NCBI GenBank assembly: GCA_946479615.1
Contig: CAMLGR010000050.1
Coordinates: 1-27,389 of the forward strand
Length of the DNA stretch: 27,389 bases
Direction of reading: 5' to 3'
Source of the DNA: an uncultured Bacteroidota bacterium
GTDB lineage: Bacteria > Bacteroidota > Bacteroidia > Chitinophagales > Chitinophagaceae
The notes beneath the pieces are model-generated. The model saw nothing but the letters and a program-made list of their open reading frames with translations. It was not told where the DNA came from and did not search any database. The translations under genes and the position numbers were made by a program. Shown in pieces: positions 6,620-14,690 of the stretch. Every line of letters begins with the position of its first letter. Positions within the stretch are counted from its first letter, which is position 1.

Positions 6620-7909
6620 ATGAAGAATTTACCGCTTAACCCTCAGCTTTTTGTAAAGAACAGGGAACGTTTTGTCGCCAAAATGGAAAGGAATTCCATA
6701 GCCATATTTGTGAGTAATGATGAAAGCCCCAGTAATGCCGATGCACTTTACCGGTTTTCGCAGAATAGTGACCTGTACTGGCTCAGTGGCGTCTGGCAGG
6801 AGGATAGCATGGTAATTCTTTACCCGGATAACCCCGATCCCAAATACCGGGAAGTGCTGGTGCTGGTCAGGCCCAATGAATTAAAAGAAAAATGGGATGG
6901 CAAACGGTTAAGAGCGGAAGAAGCGCGCGCTATCAGCGGTATCAAAACAATAGTATGGCTCGATACACTCGAAGGATTATTGCAACCCTGGGTGCACCAG
7001 GCCGATACCATTTATCTCGACAGCAATGAAAATGACCGCAAGGCCAGCCTGCTCCGTACACGTGATTATCGTTTTATCGATGAAATGAGATCGCGTTATC
7101 CTTTGCACCGCTACGAACGTGCGGCAAAGATCATGAAGGAAACAAGAGGTATTAAAACAGCGCTGGAAATAGAAGTTATTCAGCAGGCGATCGATATTAC
7201 CGAGACCGCTTTCAGAAGATTGCTGAAGTTTATCCGTCCAGGTGTGATGGAATATGAAATAGAAGCGGAGATCGTACACTCTTTTCTCAGCCAGCGTTCT
7301 TCCGGCGAAGCCTATGGCAGTATCATTGCCAGTGGCGACAGGGCGAGAACACTTCACTATGTATCCAATAACCAGGAATGCAAGGACGGTGAATTGATCC
7401 TGATGGATTTTGGCGCTGCTTATGGTGGCTACAATGCCGATCTGACCCGCACCGTTCCTGTCAATGGAAAATTCACGCGTCGCCAGCGAACCGTTTACAA
7501 TGCCTGTTTGCATCTTCATGATTATGCAAAAAGCATATTGAAGCCCGGCATTACCATCATTGATTATACGGATAAAGTAGGGGAGGAAGCGACACAACAA
7601 TTCTTAAAGATCGGCCTGCTGAAAAAAACGGATGTAAAGAACGAGGACAAGGACAACAGGGCGTATCGCAAATACCTGTATCATGGCATCTCGCATCATC
7701 TGGGAATAGATGTGCATGATCTTGGCACCCGAACAGAACCGCTCAAAGCAGGAATGGTATTGACGGTAGAACCGGGTATCTATATCGAAGAAGAACAAAT
7801 GGGTGTGCGGATCGAGAACAATGTATGGATCACCAAAAACGGGAATAAAGACCTGATGGCGAATATCCCGATCACGGCGGAAGAGATTGAAAGCCTGATG
7901 AAGAGGTGA
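6620..7909 (+). CDS. pepP: Xaa-Pro aminopeptidase (M24B, AMP_N domain)
   Basis: This cytoplasmic dinuclear metallopeptidase removes N-terminal residues that precede proline. The 429 residues contain the AMP_N domain (about 1-150) and the pita-bread catalytic domain (about 175-425). Expected metal ligands are visible: Asp263 (LMDFGA), Asp274 (NADLTR), His359 (HGISHHLG), Glu384 (TVEPG) and Glu399 (VRIEN). This is the complete set for an active M24 enzyme. The length fits the E. coli PepP class. It stands alone after a divergent promoter region, and an AT-rich inverted repeat follows it. Confidence is high for the family and good for proline specificity. Confidence 0.94.
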   Translation: MKNLPLNPQLFVKNRERFVAKMERNSIAIFVSNDESPSNADALYRFSQNSDLYWLSGVWQEDSMVILYPDNPDPKYREVLVLVRPNELKEKWDGKRLRAEEARAISGIKTIVWLDTLEGLLQPWVHQADTIYLDSNENDRKASLLRTRDYRFIDEMRSRYPLHRYERAAKIMKETRGIKTALEIEVIQQAIDITETAFRRLLKFIRPGVMEYEIEAEIVHSFLSQRSSGEAYGSIIASGDRARTLHYVSNNQECKDGELILMDFGAAYGGYNADLTRTVPVNGKFTRRQRTVYNACLHLHDYAKSILKPGITIIDYTDKVGEEATQQFLKIGLLKKTDVKNEDKDNRAYRKYLYHGISHHLGIDVHDLGTRTEPLKAGMVLTVEPGIYIEEEQMGVRIENNVWITKNGNKDLMANIPITAEEIESLMKR

Positions 7910-7916
7910 ACATGTA

Positions 7917-8008
7917 AATTAAGAATTTAGAATTATGAATGCAGGTGTCTTCCGGGTAATTCAATCAATTACGCCATATTCATAATTCTAAATTCATAAT
8001 TCTTAATT
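7917..8008. repeat. AATTATGAAT-type inverted repeat
   Basis: Perfect 18-bp arms at 7923-7940 and 7978-7995 are continued by AATTAAGAATT (7917-7927) against AATTCTTAATT (7998-8008) after a short bulge. It lies between pepP and pssA, both on the plus strand. The same ATTCATAATTCT word forms the inverted repeat at 16574-16610. Confidence 0.85.
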
Positions 8009-8040
8009 CCCCCCAATCCTGTTTCCATTAAAAATAAATT

Positions 8041-8048
8041 TATCTTTC
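8041..8048 (+). promoter_or_regulatory. -7 promoter box of pssA
   Basis: TATCTTTC differs from TAnnTTTG only at the last base and ends four bases before the pssA ATG. This again predicts an mRNA with almost no 5' leader. Confidence 0.5.
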
Positions 8049-8052
8049 ACGC

Positions 8053-8817
8053 ATGAAGCAAATCCCCAATCTATTTACCTTACTCAATCTTGTGTTTGGC
8101 TGCCTGGCTATCATTTTTATTTTACAAAACGGTATCACCGTAGTCGATGATAAAAACGGACTTCAGTTCCTCGATATGCCACAACAGATATGGATGGCTT
8201 CTTTATTTATCGGGCTGGCGGCCGTGATCGATTTTGTAGACGGATTTGTAGCAAGACTGTTCCGCGCTACTTCTGAAATGGGTAAGCAGCTCGATTCACT
8301 GGCCGACCTGGTTAGTTTTGGCGTAGCTCCCGGTTTGATCATCTATGAATTTTTACGGTTGAGCTTTGCCCAGGATAAATCAGGGGTGGATGTATCGCTT
8401 GCCTGGTTATTACCTGCGTTGATCCTGCCCTGTGCTGCTGCCTGGCGGTTGGCCAAATTCAATCTCGATACCGCGCAATCCTATTCCTTCAGAGGATTGC
8501 CAACACCTTCCACCGGAATTTTTATCGGCTCATTGCCGGTGATCTACTGGAACGTGAACGAAGCCTGGCTCACCGACCTGTTATTGAATAAATGGGTTCT
8601 CTATGGTATCGTGGCGCTGTTTTCTTATCTCATGGTTTCCAACATACCACTCATGAGCCTGAAGTTTAAAGACTTTTCGGTTAAAAATAATTTACCCAAA
8701 TACCTGCTTGCCATTATCGCCATCGTTTCCGTTATCATTTTTCAATGGCTGGCGATTCCTGTTATCGTGCTTGCCTACGTTCTCATATCTTTGCTGTTCA
8801 AAAATAAAGAAGCATGA
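8053..8817 (+). CDS. pssA: CDP-diacylglycerol--serine O-phosphatidyltransferase
   Basis: This inner-membrane enzyme makes phosphatidylserine, the precursor of phosphatidylethanolamine, from CDP-diacylglycerol and serine. The CDP-alcohol phosphotransferase signature is complete: Asp60, Asp63-Gly64, Ala67-Arg68, Gly77, Asp81 and Asp85 in the D-x2-DG-x2-AR-x8-G-x3-D-x3-D pattern. Hydrophobic segments lie near residues 7-25, 46-62, 115-130, 160-175, 183-200 and 215-248, consistent with a multi-pass protein. The 254 residues match type II bacterial PssA. The stop codon overlaps the start of purS by four bases (ATGA), so the two are translationally coupled. Confidence 0.93.
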   Translation: MKQIPNLFTLLNLVFGCLAIIFILQNGITVVDDKNGLQFLDMPQQIWMASLFIGLAAVIDFVDGFVARLFRATSEMGKQLDSLADLVSFGVAPGLIIYEFLRLSFAQDKSGVDVSLAWLLPALILPCAAAWRLAKFNLDTAQSYSFRGLPTPSTGIFIGSLPVIYWNVNEAWLTDLLLNKWVLYGIVALFSYLMVSNIPLMSLKFKDFSVKNNLPKYLLAIIAIVSVIIFQWLAIPVIVLAYVLISLLFKNKEA

Positions 8818-9059
8818 CATTCACTGTTCAGATAAAAGTAATGCCCCTCAAAGAGTTATTGGATCCACAGGGTAAAGCCGTTATGGGTGGATTAAAGAAC
8901 CTGGGTTTGCAGGGGGTGGAAGACGTACGTATCGGGAAGAATATCACCCTGCAGATCGAAGCCGGTTCACCTGACCAGGCCAAACAAATAGCCGAAGAGG
9001 CGACCAGGAAATTGCTGGCCAACCCGGTGATGGAATATTTTGAAGTAGCTGTCAATTAG
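8814..9059 (+). CDS. purS: phosphoribosylformylglycinamidine synthase subunit PurS
   Basis: PurS is the small subunit that bridges PurL and PurQ in the three-part FGAM synthase of purine biosynthesis. The 81 residues match the family: an N-terminal strand (FTVQIKVMPL), the conserved DPQGKAV followed by a helix ending LGLQGV, the VRIGKNI strand and a C-terminal helix plus strand (ATRKLLANPVMEYF). It starts inside the pssA stop codon. PurL and PurQ are not in the window, so the pairing with a phospholipid gene is one of position only. Identification is strong although the protein is short. Confidence 0.92.
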   Translation: MTFTVQIKVMPLKELLDPQGKAVMGGLKNLGLQGVEDVRIGKNITLQIEAGSPDQAKQIAEEATRKLLANPVMEYFEVAVN

Positions 9060-9061
9060 GT

Positions 9062-9143
9062 GATGTGCTGATTGAAAGATTTGAAAATTAACACTACGCA
9101 GAAACTTCATTTTCAAATTATCACATCTCCAAATTTTCAAATC
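9062..9143. repeat. GATTTGAAAATT inverted repeat before rsmI
   Basis: Perfect 12-bp arms GATTTGAAAATT (9078-9089) and its complement (9132-9143) are flanked by GATGTG (9062-9067) against CACATC (9122-9127), which pairs in an alternative register. The right arm ends one base before the rsmI ATG, so a folded leader would place the start codon at the hairpin base. Confidence 0.75.
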
Positions 9144-9144
9144 A

Positions 9145-9813
9145 ATGCTTTACCTGGTTCCCACACCTATCGGCAATCTGAAGGATATCACGCTCCGCGC
9201 TCTCGAAGTGCTGAAAGAAGTGGATCTTATACTCGCGGAAGATACACGAAACACTTCGCACCTGCTGAATCATTACCAGATCACTCGCCCGCTTTCTCCT
9301 TATCACCAGCACAACGAGCATAAAGTATTGCAGCATCTCGTCAGCCAGTTGCTCGAAGGAAAAAAAATGGCAGTGGTTACTGATGCCGGTACACCCGGAA
9401 TTTCCGACCCTGCTTTTTTACTGGTAAGAGAATGTATTAAGGTTGGCATTAAAGTAGAATGTCTACCCGGTGCCACAGCCTTCGTACCGGCGCTGGTCAA
9501 CAGCGGCATCCCTTCCAACCGCTTTGTATTTGAAGGATTTCTTCCATTAAAAAAAGGCCGCCAGACATTATTAAAAAAACTTGCCGAGGAAGAACGCACG
9601 ATCATCTTATACGAATCGCCCATGCGCCTGGTAAAGACGCTGGAAGAACTGATCGGTTTTTTGGGAAGTGACCGCACCTGCTGCGTGAGCCGCGAACTAT
9701 CCAAGATGTTCGAAGAGAACCAGCGTGGCAGTTTGCAGGAAGTGCATGATTTCTATAAAGAGAAAACTGTCAAAGGTGAGATCGTAATCGTTATAACAGG
9801 GAAAGAAAAATAG
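9145..9813 (+). CDS. rsmI: 16S rRNA (cytidine(1402)-2'-O)-methyltransferase
   Basis: RsmI uses S-adenosylmethionine to 2'-O-methylate C1402 in the ribosomal P site. The 222 residues form a tetrapyrrole-methylase fold. Diagnostic segments are the N-terminal VPTPIGNLKDITLRA (residues 5-19), AEDTRNTSHLL (31-41), VTDAGTPGISDPA (about 78-90) and LPGATAFVPALVNSG (about 108-122). The protein lacks the extra C-terminal domain of longer homologues, a length common in this phylum. The start ATG directly follows an inverted repeat arm, and no Shine-Dalgarno sequence is visible. Identification is strong. Confidence 0.95.
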   Translation: MLYLVPTPIGNLKDITLRALEVLKEVDLILAEDTRNTSHLLNHYQITRPLSPYHQHNEHKVLQHLVSQLLEGKKMAVVTDAGTPGISDPAFLLVRECIKVGIKVECLPGATAFVPALVNSGIPSNRFVFEGFLPLKKGRQTLLKKLAEEERTIILYESPMRLVKTLEELIGFLGSDRTCCVSRELSKMFEENQRGSLQEVHDFYKEKTVKGEIVIVITGKEK

Positions 9814-9872
9814 CAAATCCTTACAGGAAACTGGCATTATTTTTTCAAACTGTATTGATAAATAGAAAGGTT

Positions 9873-10316
9873 ATGAAAAAAATGTATGTTCTTGGTATGG
9901 CAATCTTACTTACAGCTGTTACTTCTTTTTCCCAGATCAGGGAAATTCCCAAAGTAGTCAAGGAAAACTTTGCCCGCCAGTATCCAACCGCACAATATGT
10001 AGATTATGATGATGACCTGACCAATGTGAACGTAAAATTTGTGCTGGAAGGAGAAAAAATGAATGCAGAATATTCCAACAAAGGGATCTGGAAGCATACG
10101 GAGAAAGAATACACCTATGATAAATTACCCGAAGCAGTAAAAGATGGTTTTAAGAAAAGCAAATATGCCGATCGTGAAATCAAAGAGGTGGTGGTACTTT
10201 ATTACCCGGCTGATGTGACACAGTACCGTATCAAGACCGAAAAAAATGCAGTAGAGAAAAAATATTTATTCTTCAGCCCGGAAGGCAAACTGCTCCGCGA
10301 TAGCATCACGCTTTAA
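9873..10316 (+). CDS. exported PepSY-like (DUF2874) protein
   Basis: The 147-residue precursor begins MKKMYVLGMAILLTAVTSFSQ, a Sec signal peptide with cleavage likely near residue 20. I chose the ATG at 9873 because the upstream TTG would add a short tail before the signal peptide. The mature part has two similar units: a helix with PKVVKENFARQYP and YDKLPEAVKDGFKKSKY, each followed by a strand-rich stretch (VNVKFVLEGEKMNAEY; VTQYRIKTEKNAVEKKYLFF). This helix-plus-sheet duplication matches PepSY-like/DUF2874 periplasmic proteins of Bacteroidota, whose function is unclear (protease-inhibitor-like binding has been proposed). An intrinsic terminator follows directly. Confidence 0.8.
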   Translation: MKKMYVLGMAILLTAVTSFSQIREIPKVVKENFARQYPTAQYVDYDDDLTNVNVKFVLEGEKMNAEYSNKGIWKHTEKEYTYDKLPEAVKDGFKKSKYADREIKEVVVLYYPADVTQYRIKTEKNAVEKKYLFFSPEGKLLRDSITL

Positions 10317-10344
10317 CCCATTTATACATAATCAGTAATAAGTG

Positions 10345-10373
10345 AAAAGCATCATTTTTATGATGCTTTTTCT
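10345..10373 (+). terminator. intrinsic terminator after the PepSY-like gene
   Basis: Ten-bp arms AAAAGCATCA (10345-10354) and TGATGCTTTT (10361-10370) surround a six-base T/A loop, and the second arm runs into more T. It lies 28 bp after the stop codon and immediately before the long 39-bp inverted repeat. Confidence 0.85.
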
Positions 10374-10495
10374 ATGTGTGTATTCCTATGTGCCTATGAT
10401 CCTATGTGGTAGGCTACGCAGGTCTGATATAGTTCTATTCCTGCATGGCGTAATTAACCACATAGGATCATAGGCACATAGGAATACACACATAG
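10372..10495. repeat. perfect 39-bp inverted repeat built of CCTATGTG words
   Basis: Arms 10372-10410 and 10457-10495 are complementary at every one of 39 positions; the loop is 46 bp. Each arm is itself made from near-repeated words (CTATGTGTG, CCTATGTGC, CCTATGAT, CCTATGTGG). It lies between the PepSY-like gene and the M28 peptidase gene. No open reading frame, target-site duplication or transposase is associated with it. Confidence 0.95.
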
Positions 10496-10611
10496 GTTCC
10501 ATTCATCCTTGAAATTCTTGTTCAGGTACCTATTTAACGAATTTTACAGCTTGTATAACCGATATTTGCTACTTTTTACAGCCTGTCCATACACACCATT
10601 AAATACGATAC

Positions 10612-11760
10612 ATGAGACGGACCTTATTGCTCATCGCCACATTTATGTCCCTGCATTCCTTTTCACAGGACCTGGCATTTGGAAGAAGAATGGTCGATAC
10701 GCTTACTTCTCCTTATTTCTGGGGTCGTGGTTATACCAATGATGGTATGAAAAAAGCAGCTGACTTCTTAGCCGCGCAGTTTGAATCGTATGGATTGAAA
10801 CCGATGAGCGGAAATAAATTCCTGCAACCCTTTTCTTATCCTGCCAATATTTTTCCCGGTACTATGGAAGTAACGATCAATGGCAGGGAACTGGTACCCG
10901 GAAAAGATTTTATCATCAGCCCGGAAAGCAGGGGATTGAAAACAAAAGGCAAACTGCAGCAGGCAGACAGTGTGCAATTTGTTAACCAGGAAAATCGTCT
11001 TATCATTAAGCTGGAAGATAAACTCACCTGGTCAGTTGCCACACAAGCGGCTGATTATACGGTTGTGCAGGTTGATAAGAAAGCATTGGACAAGGCACCG
11101 GCCACTTTCAAAGTGAATATAGAGAATAAGCTGATCCCTTCTTTTGAAACAGCCAATGTATGCGGTATCGTTCCGGGCACCGTGCATCCTGATTCTGTGA
11201 TCATGATCACGGCGCATTATGATCACCTGGGTGGTATGGGAAAAGATACTTATTTCCCCGGTGCCAACGATAATGCCAGCGGTATTTCATTGTTGCTGAA
11301 CCTGGCACATTATTATGCGGCGAATCCCCAGCCGTATTCGATCGGGTTTATTTGTTTTGCGGGAGAAGAAGCAGGCCTGATAGGATCAGGTTATTTTACA
11401 GAACATCCATTGGTGCCCTTGAAAAGTATCCGTTTTCTTATCAATACCGACCTGGCGGGTACCGGCGAAGAAGGCATCACGGTTGTCAATGCAACGGAAT
11501 TCCCCAGGGAATTTGCGATGATGAATGCCGTAAATGATGAGAATAAATTACTGGTAAAGATCAATGCAAGAGGCAAAGCTGCCAACAGTGATCATTATCA
11601 TTTTACCGAGAAAGGCGTTCCTGCTTTTTTCTTTTATACCATGGGCGGCATCAAGGCTTATCATGATGTATTTGATAAGGCAGCGACATTACCGCTTAAT
11701 GAGCACGAGGATCTTTTTAAACTGGTTGTAAAATTCAACGATAAACTGATGAATAAATAG
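10612..11760 (+). CDS. exported M28-family zinc aminopeptidase
   Basis: The 382-residue precursor has a signal peptide (MRRTLLLIATFMSLHSFSQ) and is probably periplasmic or surface-exposed. The M28 zinc ligands can all be assigned: His202 (AHYDHLGG), bridging Asp220 (GANDNASG), catalytic Glu252 with Glu253 (AGEEAG), Asp280 (INTDLAG) and His351 (KAYHDVFD). An N-terminal insert (about residues 60-185) is a PA-like or lid region. Peptidases of this family release single amino acids from peptides. The downstream M1 peptidase gene, also exported, begins 50 bp later and suggests a shared role in external peptide digestion. Confidence 0.92.
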   Translation: MRRTLLLIATFMSLHSFSQDLAFGRRMVDTLTSPYFWGRGYTNDGMKKAADFLAAQFESYGLKPMSGNKFLQPFSYPANIFPGTMEVTINGRELVPGKDFIISPESRGLKTKGKLQQADSVQFVNQENRLIIKLEDKLTWSVATQAADYTVVQVDKKALDKAPATFKVNIENKLIPSFETANVCGIVPGTVHPDSVIMITAHYDHLGGMGKDTYFPGANDNASGISLLLNLAHYYAANPQPYSIGFICFAGEEAGLIGSGYFTEHPLVPLKSIRFLINTDLAGTGEEGITVVNATEFPREFAMMNAVNDENKLLVKINARGKAANSDHYHFTEKGVPAFFFYTMGGIKAYHDVFDKAATLPLNEHEDLFKLVVKFNDKLMNK

Positions 11761-11810
11761 CAGGATGTATATCCTGTTGCTAATTGGAAACCGATAATAT
11801 GATTTCGTAC

Positions 11811-13751
11811 ATGAAAAAATTAGTTCTCTTATTGATGATCGCTTCGCCCTGCTGGGTGGCGGCACAGGCTGTAAAAAATGCGTCGTTTTCTCCTCCCGGG
11901 TATTGGCAGCAACGCGTAAAGTATACAATGGATGTGAATGTCGATGCAGCTGCCAATCGTTTTGAAGGTCAGCAAAAGCTCGAGTATTGGAATAATTCTC
12001 CCGATACCTTGACGAAAGTGTTTTATCATTTATACTGGAATGCGTTTCAACCCGGTAGTATGATGGATACACGCAGCCGTCGCCAGGGAACGATGACAGG
12101 ATCGCGCGGGGCCGACTGGGATAACCGGGTAAGAGATCGTATTTCTTTGTTAACTGATAAAGAGATCGGTTACCAGAAAATCGTTTCACTGAAGATGAAC
12201 GGAAGACCGCAGCCATTCAAAGTACTGGAAACGATCCTTGAAGTAACACTGGATAAACCCATTTTGCCGGGAGCGAAAACTGTTTTCGATCTGCAATTCC
12301 AGGCACAGGTGCCACTACAGATCAGGCGCAGCGGCCGCGATAATTCAGAAGGTGTACGTTTCAGTATGAGCCAATGGTATCCCAAACTATGTGAGTATGA
12401 TAAAGAAGGCTGGCATCCCACGCCGTATATCGCCCGTGAATTTTATGGTGTATGGGGCGATTATGATGTAAAGATCTCTATCGATAAAAGGTATGTGATC
12501 GGCGGCAGCGGTTACCTGCAAAATCCTAACCAGGTGGGATATGGTTATGAAGCCCCGGGTGCAACTGTGACAAGACCGGCCGGTGATAAATTGTTATGGC
12601 ATTTTATTGCGCCCAATGTGCATGATTTTGTATGGGCAGCAGATCCGCAATACATTCATATCAGTAAAAAGGTAAGGGATGGATTGGTCCTTCACGCGTT
12701 TTATAAGATCATTCCCGATTCGATCAAGAAAATTTATAACGGGTTACCGGCAGCGAGGAAAGCGGATTATAATAACAGCGCGGATAATTATGTGGCTTTT
12801 TACAGGGGTCAGTGGGAGGATGTGCTGGACCTGGCCGCCTATGCGCTACCTTATATGGATAAGACCTTTGGGAAATATCCTTACAATCAATATTCATTTA
12901 TACAGGGTGGCGATGGTGGTATGGAATATCCGATGGCAACATTATTAAAAGGAGCAGGACCCGATGTGATCATTCATGAATGGATGCATAGTTGGTACCA
13001 GGGCGTATTAGGTACCAATGAATCTTTATACCCCTGGATGGATGAAGGTTTTGCGAACTATGCCGAATCCAGGATCCTTTCCTATCTTTCCAAAGACACC
13101 GGTTTTTCCCAGGCAGATAATTACAGGAGTTATTTTCAACTGGTAAAAAGTGAAAAGGAAGAACCATTAAGTACGCATGCCGATCATTATAATCTCAACG
13201 ATGCCTATACAAAAGGCTCCTATACCAAGGGTGCGGTGTTCATGGAACAGTTAGGATATATTACCGGGGCCGATACCCGTGATAAAATCTTGCTGGAATA
13301 TTTCCGTCAATGGAAATTCAGGCATCCCAATGCAGAGGATTTTTTGCATGTCGCCGAAAAAGTGAGTGGTATGAAACTCGATTGGTACAAACAATACTGG
13401 ATCAATACTACCCGTACCATCGACTATGCATTTGATAGTTTATGGGAGGAAGGCGGCAAGACGAAAATCCGTATCCGTCGCAATGGGTTAATGCCGATGC
13501 CGGTCGATCTGAAACTCACGTTTAAAGATGGCAGTTCGGAAATGCATTATGTACCGCTCGATCTGATGTATGGAGAAAAGAAACCGGAAGATGAAACACC
13601 GGTGAAAGTATACCCGGCCTGGCATTGGACCAGTGAGACGTACACTGTAGAAAGCGACCGGAAGCTATCGGAAGTGAGTGTGGCGGAGATCGATCCCTCG
13701 CAGCGGATGGCAGATGTGGAAAGGCAGAATAACAGGATTAAGCTGAGGTAG
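11811..13751 (+). CDS. exported M1-family metallopeptidase
   Basis: From the ATG at 11811 the 646-residue precursor has a clear signal peptide (MKKLVLLLMIASPCWVAAQA). Starts nine or four codons earlier (TTG, ATG) would bury it. The mature part has an N-terminal beta domain (about 25-270), the GAMEN-like motif GGMEYP (369-374) and the gluzincin site HEWMH (389-393) with the third zinc ligand Glu412 in WMDEGFANYAE, at the standard 18-residue spacing. A C-terminal beta region (about 545-646) ends the protein. Members trim N-terminal residues from peptides. It is probably co-transcribed with the M28 gene and is followed by a strong terminator. Confidence 0.93.
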   Translation: MKKLVLLLMIASPCWVAAQAVKNASFSPPGYWQQRVKYTMDVNVDAAANRFEGQQKLEYWNNSPDTLTKVFYHLYWNAFQPGSMMDTRSRRQGTMTGSRGADWDNRVRDRISLLTDKEIGYQKIVSLKMNGRPQPFKVLETILEVTLDKPILPGAKTVFDLQFQAQVPLQIRRSGRDNSEGVRFSMSQWYPKLCEYDKEGWHPTPYIAREFYGVWGDYDVKISIDKRYVIGGSGYLQNPNQVGYGYEAPGATVTRPAGDKLLWHFIAPNVHDFVWAADPQYIHISKKVRDGLVLHAFYKIIPDSIKKIYNGLPAARKADYNNSADNYVAFYRGQWEDVLDLAAYALPYMDKTFGKYPYNQYSFIQGGDGGMEYPMATLLKGAGPDVIIHEWMHSWYQGVLGTNESLYPWMDEGFANYAESRILSYLSKDTGFSQADNYRSYFQLVKSEKEEPLSTHADHYNLNDAYTKGSYTKGAVFMEQLGYITGADTRDKILLEYFRQWKFRHPNAEDFLHVAEKVSGMKLDWYKQYWINTTRTIDYAFDSLWEEGGKTKIRIRRNGLMPMPVDLKLTFKDGSSEMHYVPLDLMYGEKKPEDETPVKVYPAWHWTSETYTVESDRKLSEVSVAEIDPSQRMADVERQNNRIKLR

Positions 13752-13802
13752 GGGCAATTTTGAAATTTCAAAATTATTATCGTCTTCTTCAGATTCTACC
13801 AG

Positions 13803-13844
13803 ATAAAAGACCATCCCTTGCATCCGGGATGGTCTTTTATTTTT
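13803..13844 (+). terminator. intrinsic terminator after the M1 peptidase gene
   Basis: Fifteen-bp perfect arms (13803-13817 and 13826-13840, core AAAGACCATCCC/GGGATGGTCTTT) with an eight-base loop are followed by four more T. It lies 51 bp after the M1 stop codon. Confidence 0.9.
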
Positions 13845-13958
13845 GATCAGGTGCCCTCGAATTTCGTGGTCACAGTTTGCAGATAGGCTTACGGTTAATG
13901 GTAATTTTAATACAATCTCTAAATCTGCCACGAAGCTACTCGCTTTTCAAATCTGCGG

Positions 13959-13982
13959 AATACCACTTTTGTGGTATTTTTT
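13959..13982 (+). terminator. second hairpin with T-tract
   Basis: AATACCAC (13959-13966) pairs with GTGGTATT (13971-13978) around a four-T loop and is followed by T. No plus-strand gene lies between the previous terminator and this one. It may be a back-up terminator or a 3' hairpin for the convergent response regulator, which ends seven bases later. Confidence 0.5.
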
Positions 13983-13988
13983 CATCTT

Positions 13989-14630
13989 TTATCGTCCAAA
14001 GTATTTGTTTACAGCCTCTATCCGGTTGGTAACATGGAGTTTTTCGTAAATGTGATACACGTGTTTACGAACGGTTTCGGGGCTGATAAATAGTTCTGCT
14101 GCAATTTCTTTGTACATAAGTCCTTTCGATAGCTGTTCCAGGATCTCTTTTTCACGGTTGGAAAGGTCGTCAAGTTCCTCGTTCCCGCTGATACCGGCAG
14201 GCTTGTTCTGGAATGCGGCTACCACTTTGCGGGCGATCTGGCTGCTCATCGGTGCGCCGCCCTGGTACAGTTCGCGGATAGCTTCGAGTAAACGGGAGGG
14301 GGCTGTTTTTTTGAGAATATAACCACTGGCTCCTGCACTAAGCGCTTCAAATATCTTTTCGTCTTCTTCGTATACCGTACACATCATGAAATTGGTGGAT
14401 GGCACCTGCTGTTTCAATACCCTCACGCAATCGATACCTGTTTCCGTGCTTCCCAGGTTAATATCCATCAGCACTACATCGGGTTTCAGTTGAGGTATCT
14501 GGCGGATGGCTTGTTCGGCGGTACCAATCGTTCCCACACAGGTATACCCTTCGGACATGCTGACAATTTCTTCCAGCGCACTCCTCAGATCACTATTGTC
14601 GTCAACAATACAAACGGTAATATCTTTCAT
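13989..14630 (-). CDS. LuxR/NarL-type response regulator, orphan
   Basis: This predicted DNA-binding transcription factor is activated by phosphorylation. The 213 residues have a receiver domain (about 1-120) with acidic pocket Asp10-Asp11, phospho-acceptor Asp56 (LMDINL) and conserved Lys107 (YILKK). A LuxR-type HTH follows (about 148-205; LSNREKEILEQLSKGLMYKEIA). I chose the ATG at 14630 because the upstream GTG lies before a TTTTG promoter-like box and adds non-family residues. No histidine kinase gene adjoins it; the nearest is at 18518 with its own regulator. It follows rsmG by 60 bp on the same strand but may have its own promoter. Confidence 0.93.
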   Translation of the reverse strand: MKDITVCIVDDNSDLRSALEEIVSMSEGYTCVGTIGTAEQAIRQIPQLKPDVVLMDINLGSTETGIDCVRVLKQQVPSTNFMMCTVYEEDEKIFEALSAGASGYILKKTAPSRLLEAIRELYQGGAPMSSQIARKVVAAFQNKPAGISGNEELDDLSNREKEILEQLSKGLMYKEIAAELFISPETVRKHVYHIYEKLHVTNRIEAVNKYFGR

Positions 14631-14690
14631 AGCACAAAATTCATTATTCGGGGATAAAAACACAATACCACGAACAGGTATTTTTTACAC

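Noticed and set aside
10372..10495. Miniature transposable element
   Set aside because: The 39-bp arms lack a flanking target duplication and no second copy is in the window, so the label is not supported.
11689..12216. Long minus-strand frame (175 codons) across the M28/M1 junction
   Set aside because: It lies opposite two well-supported peptidase genes, which account for the codon pattern; the translation is not protein-like.
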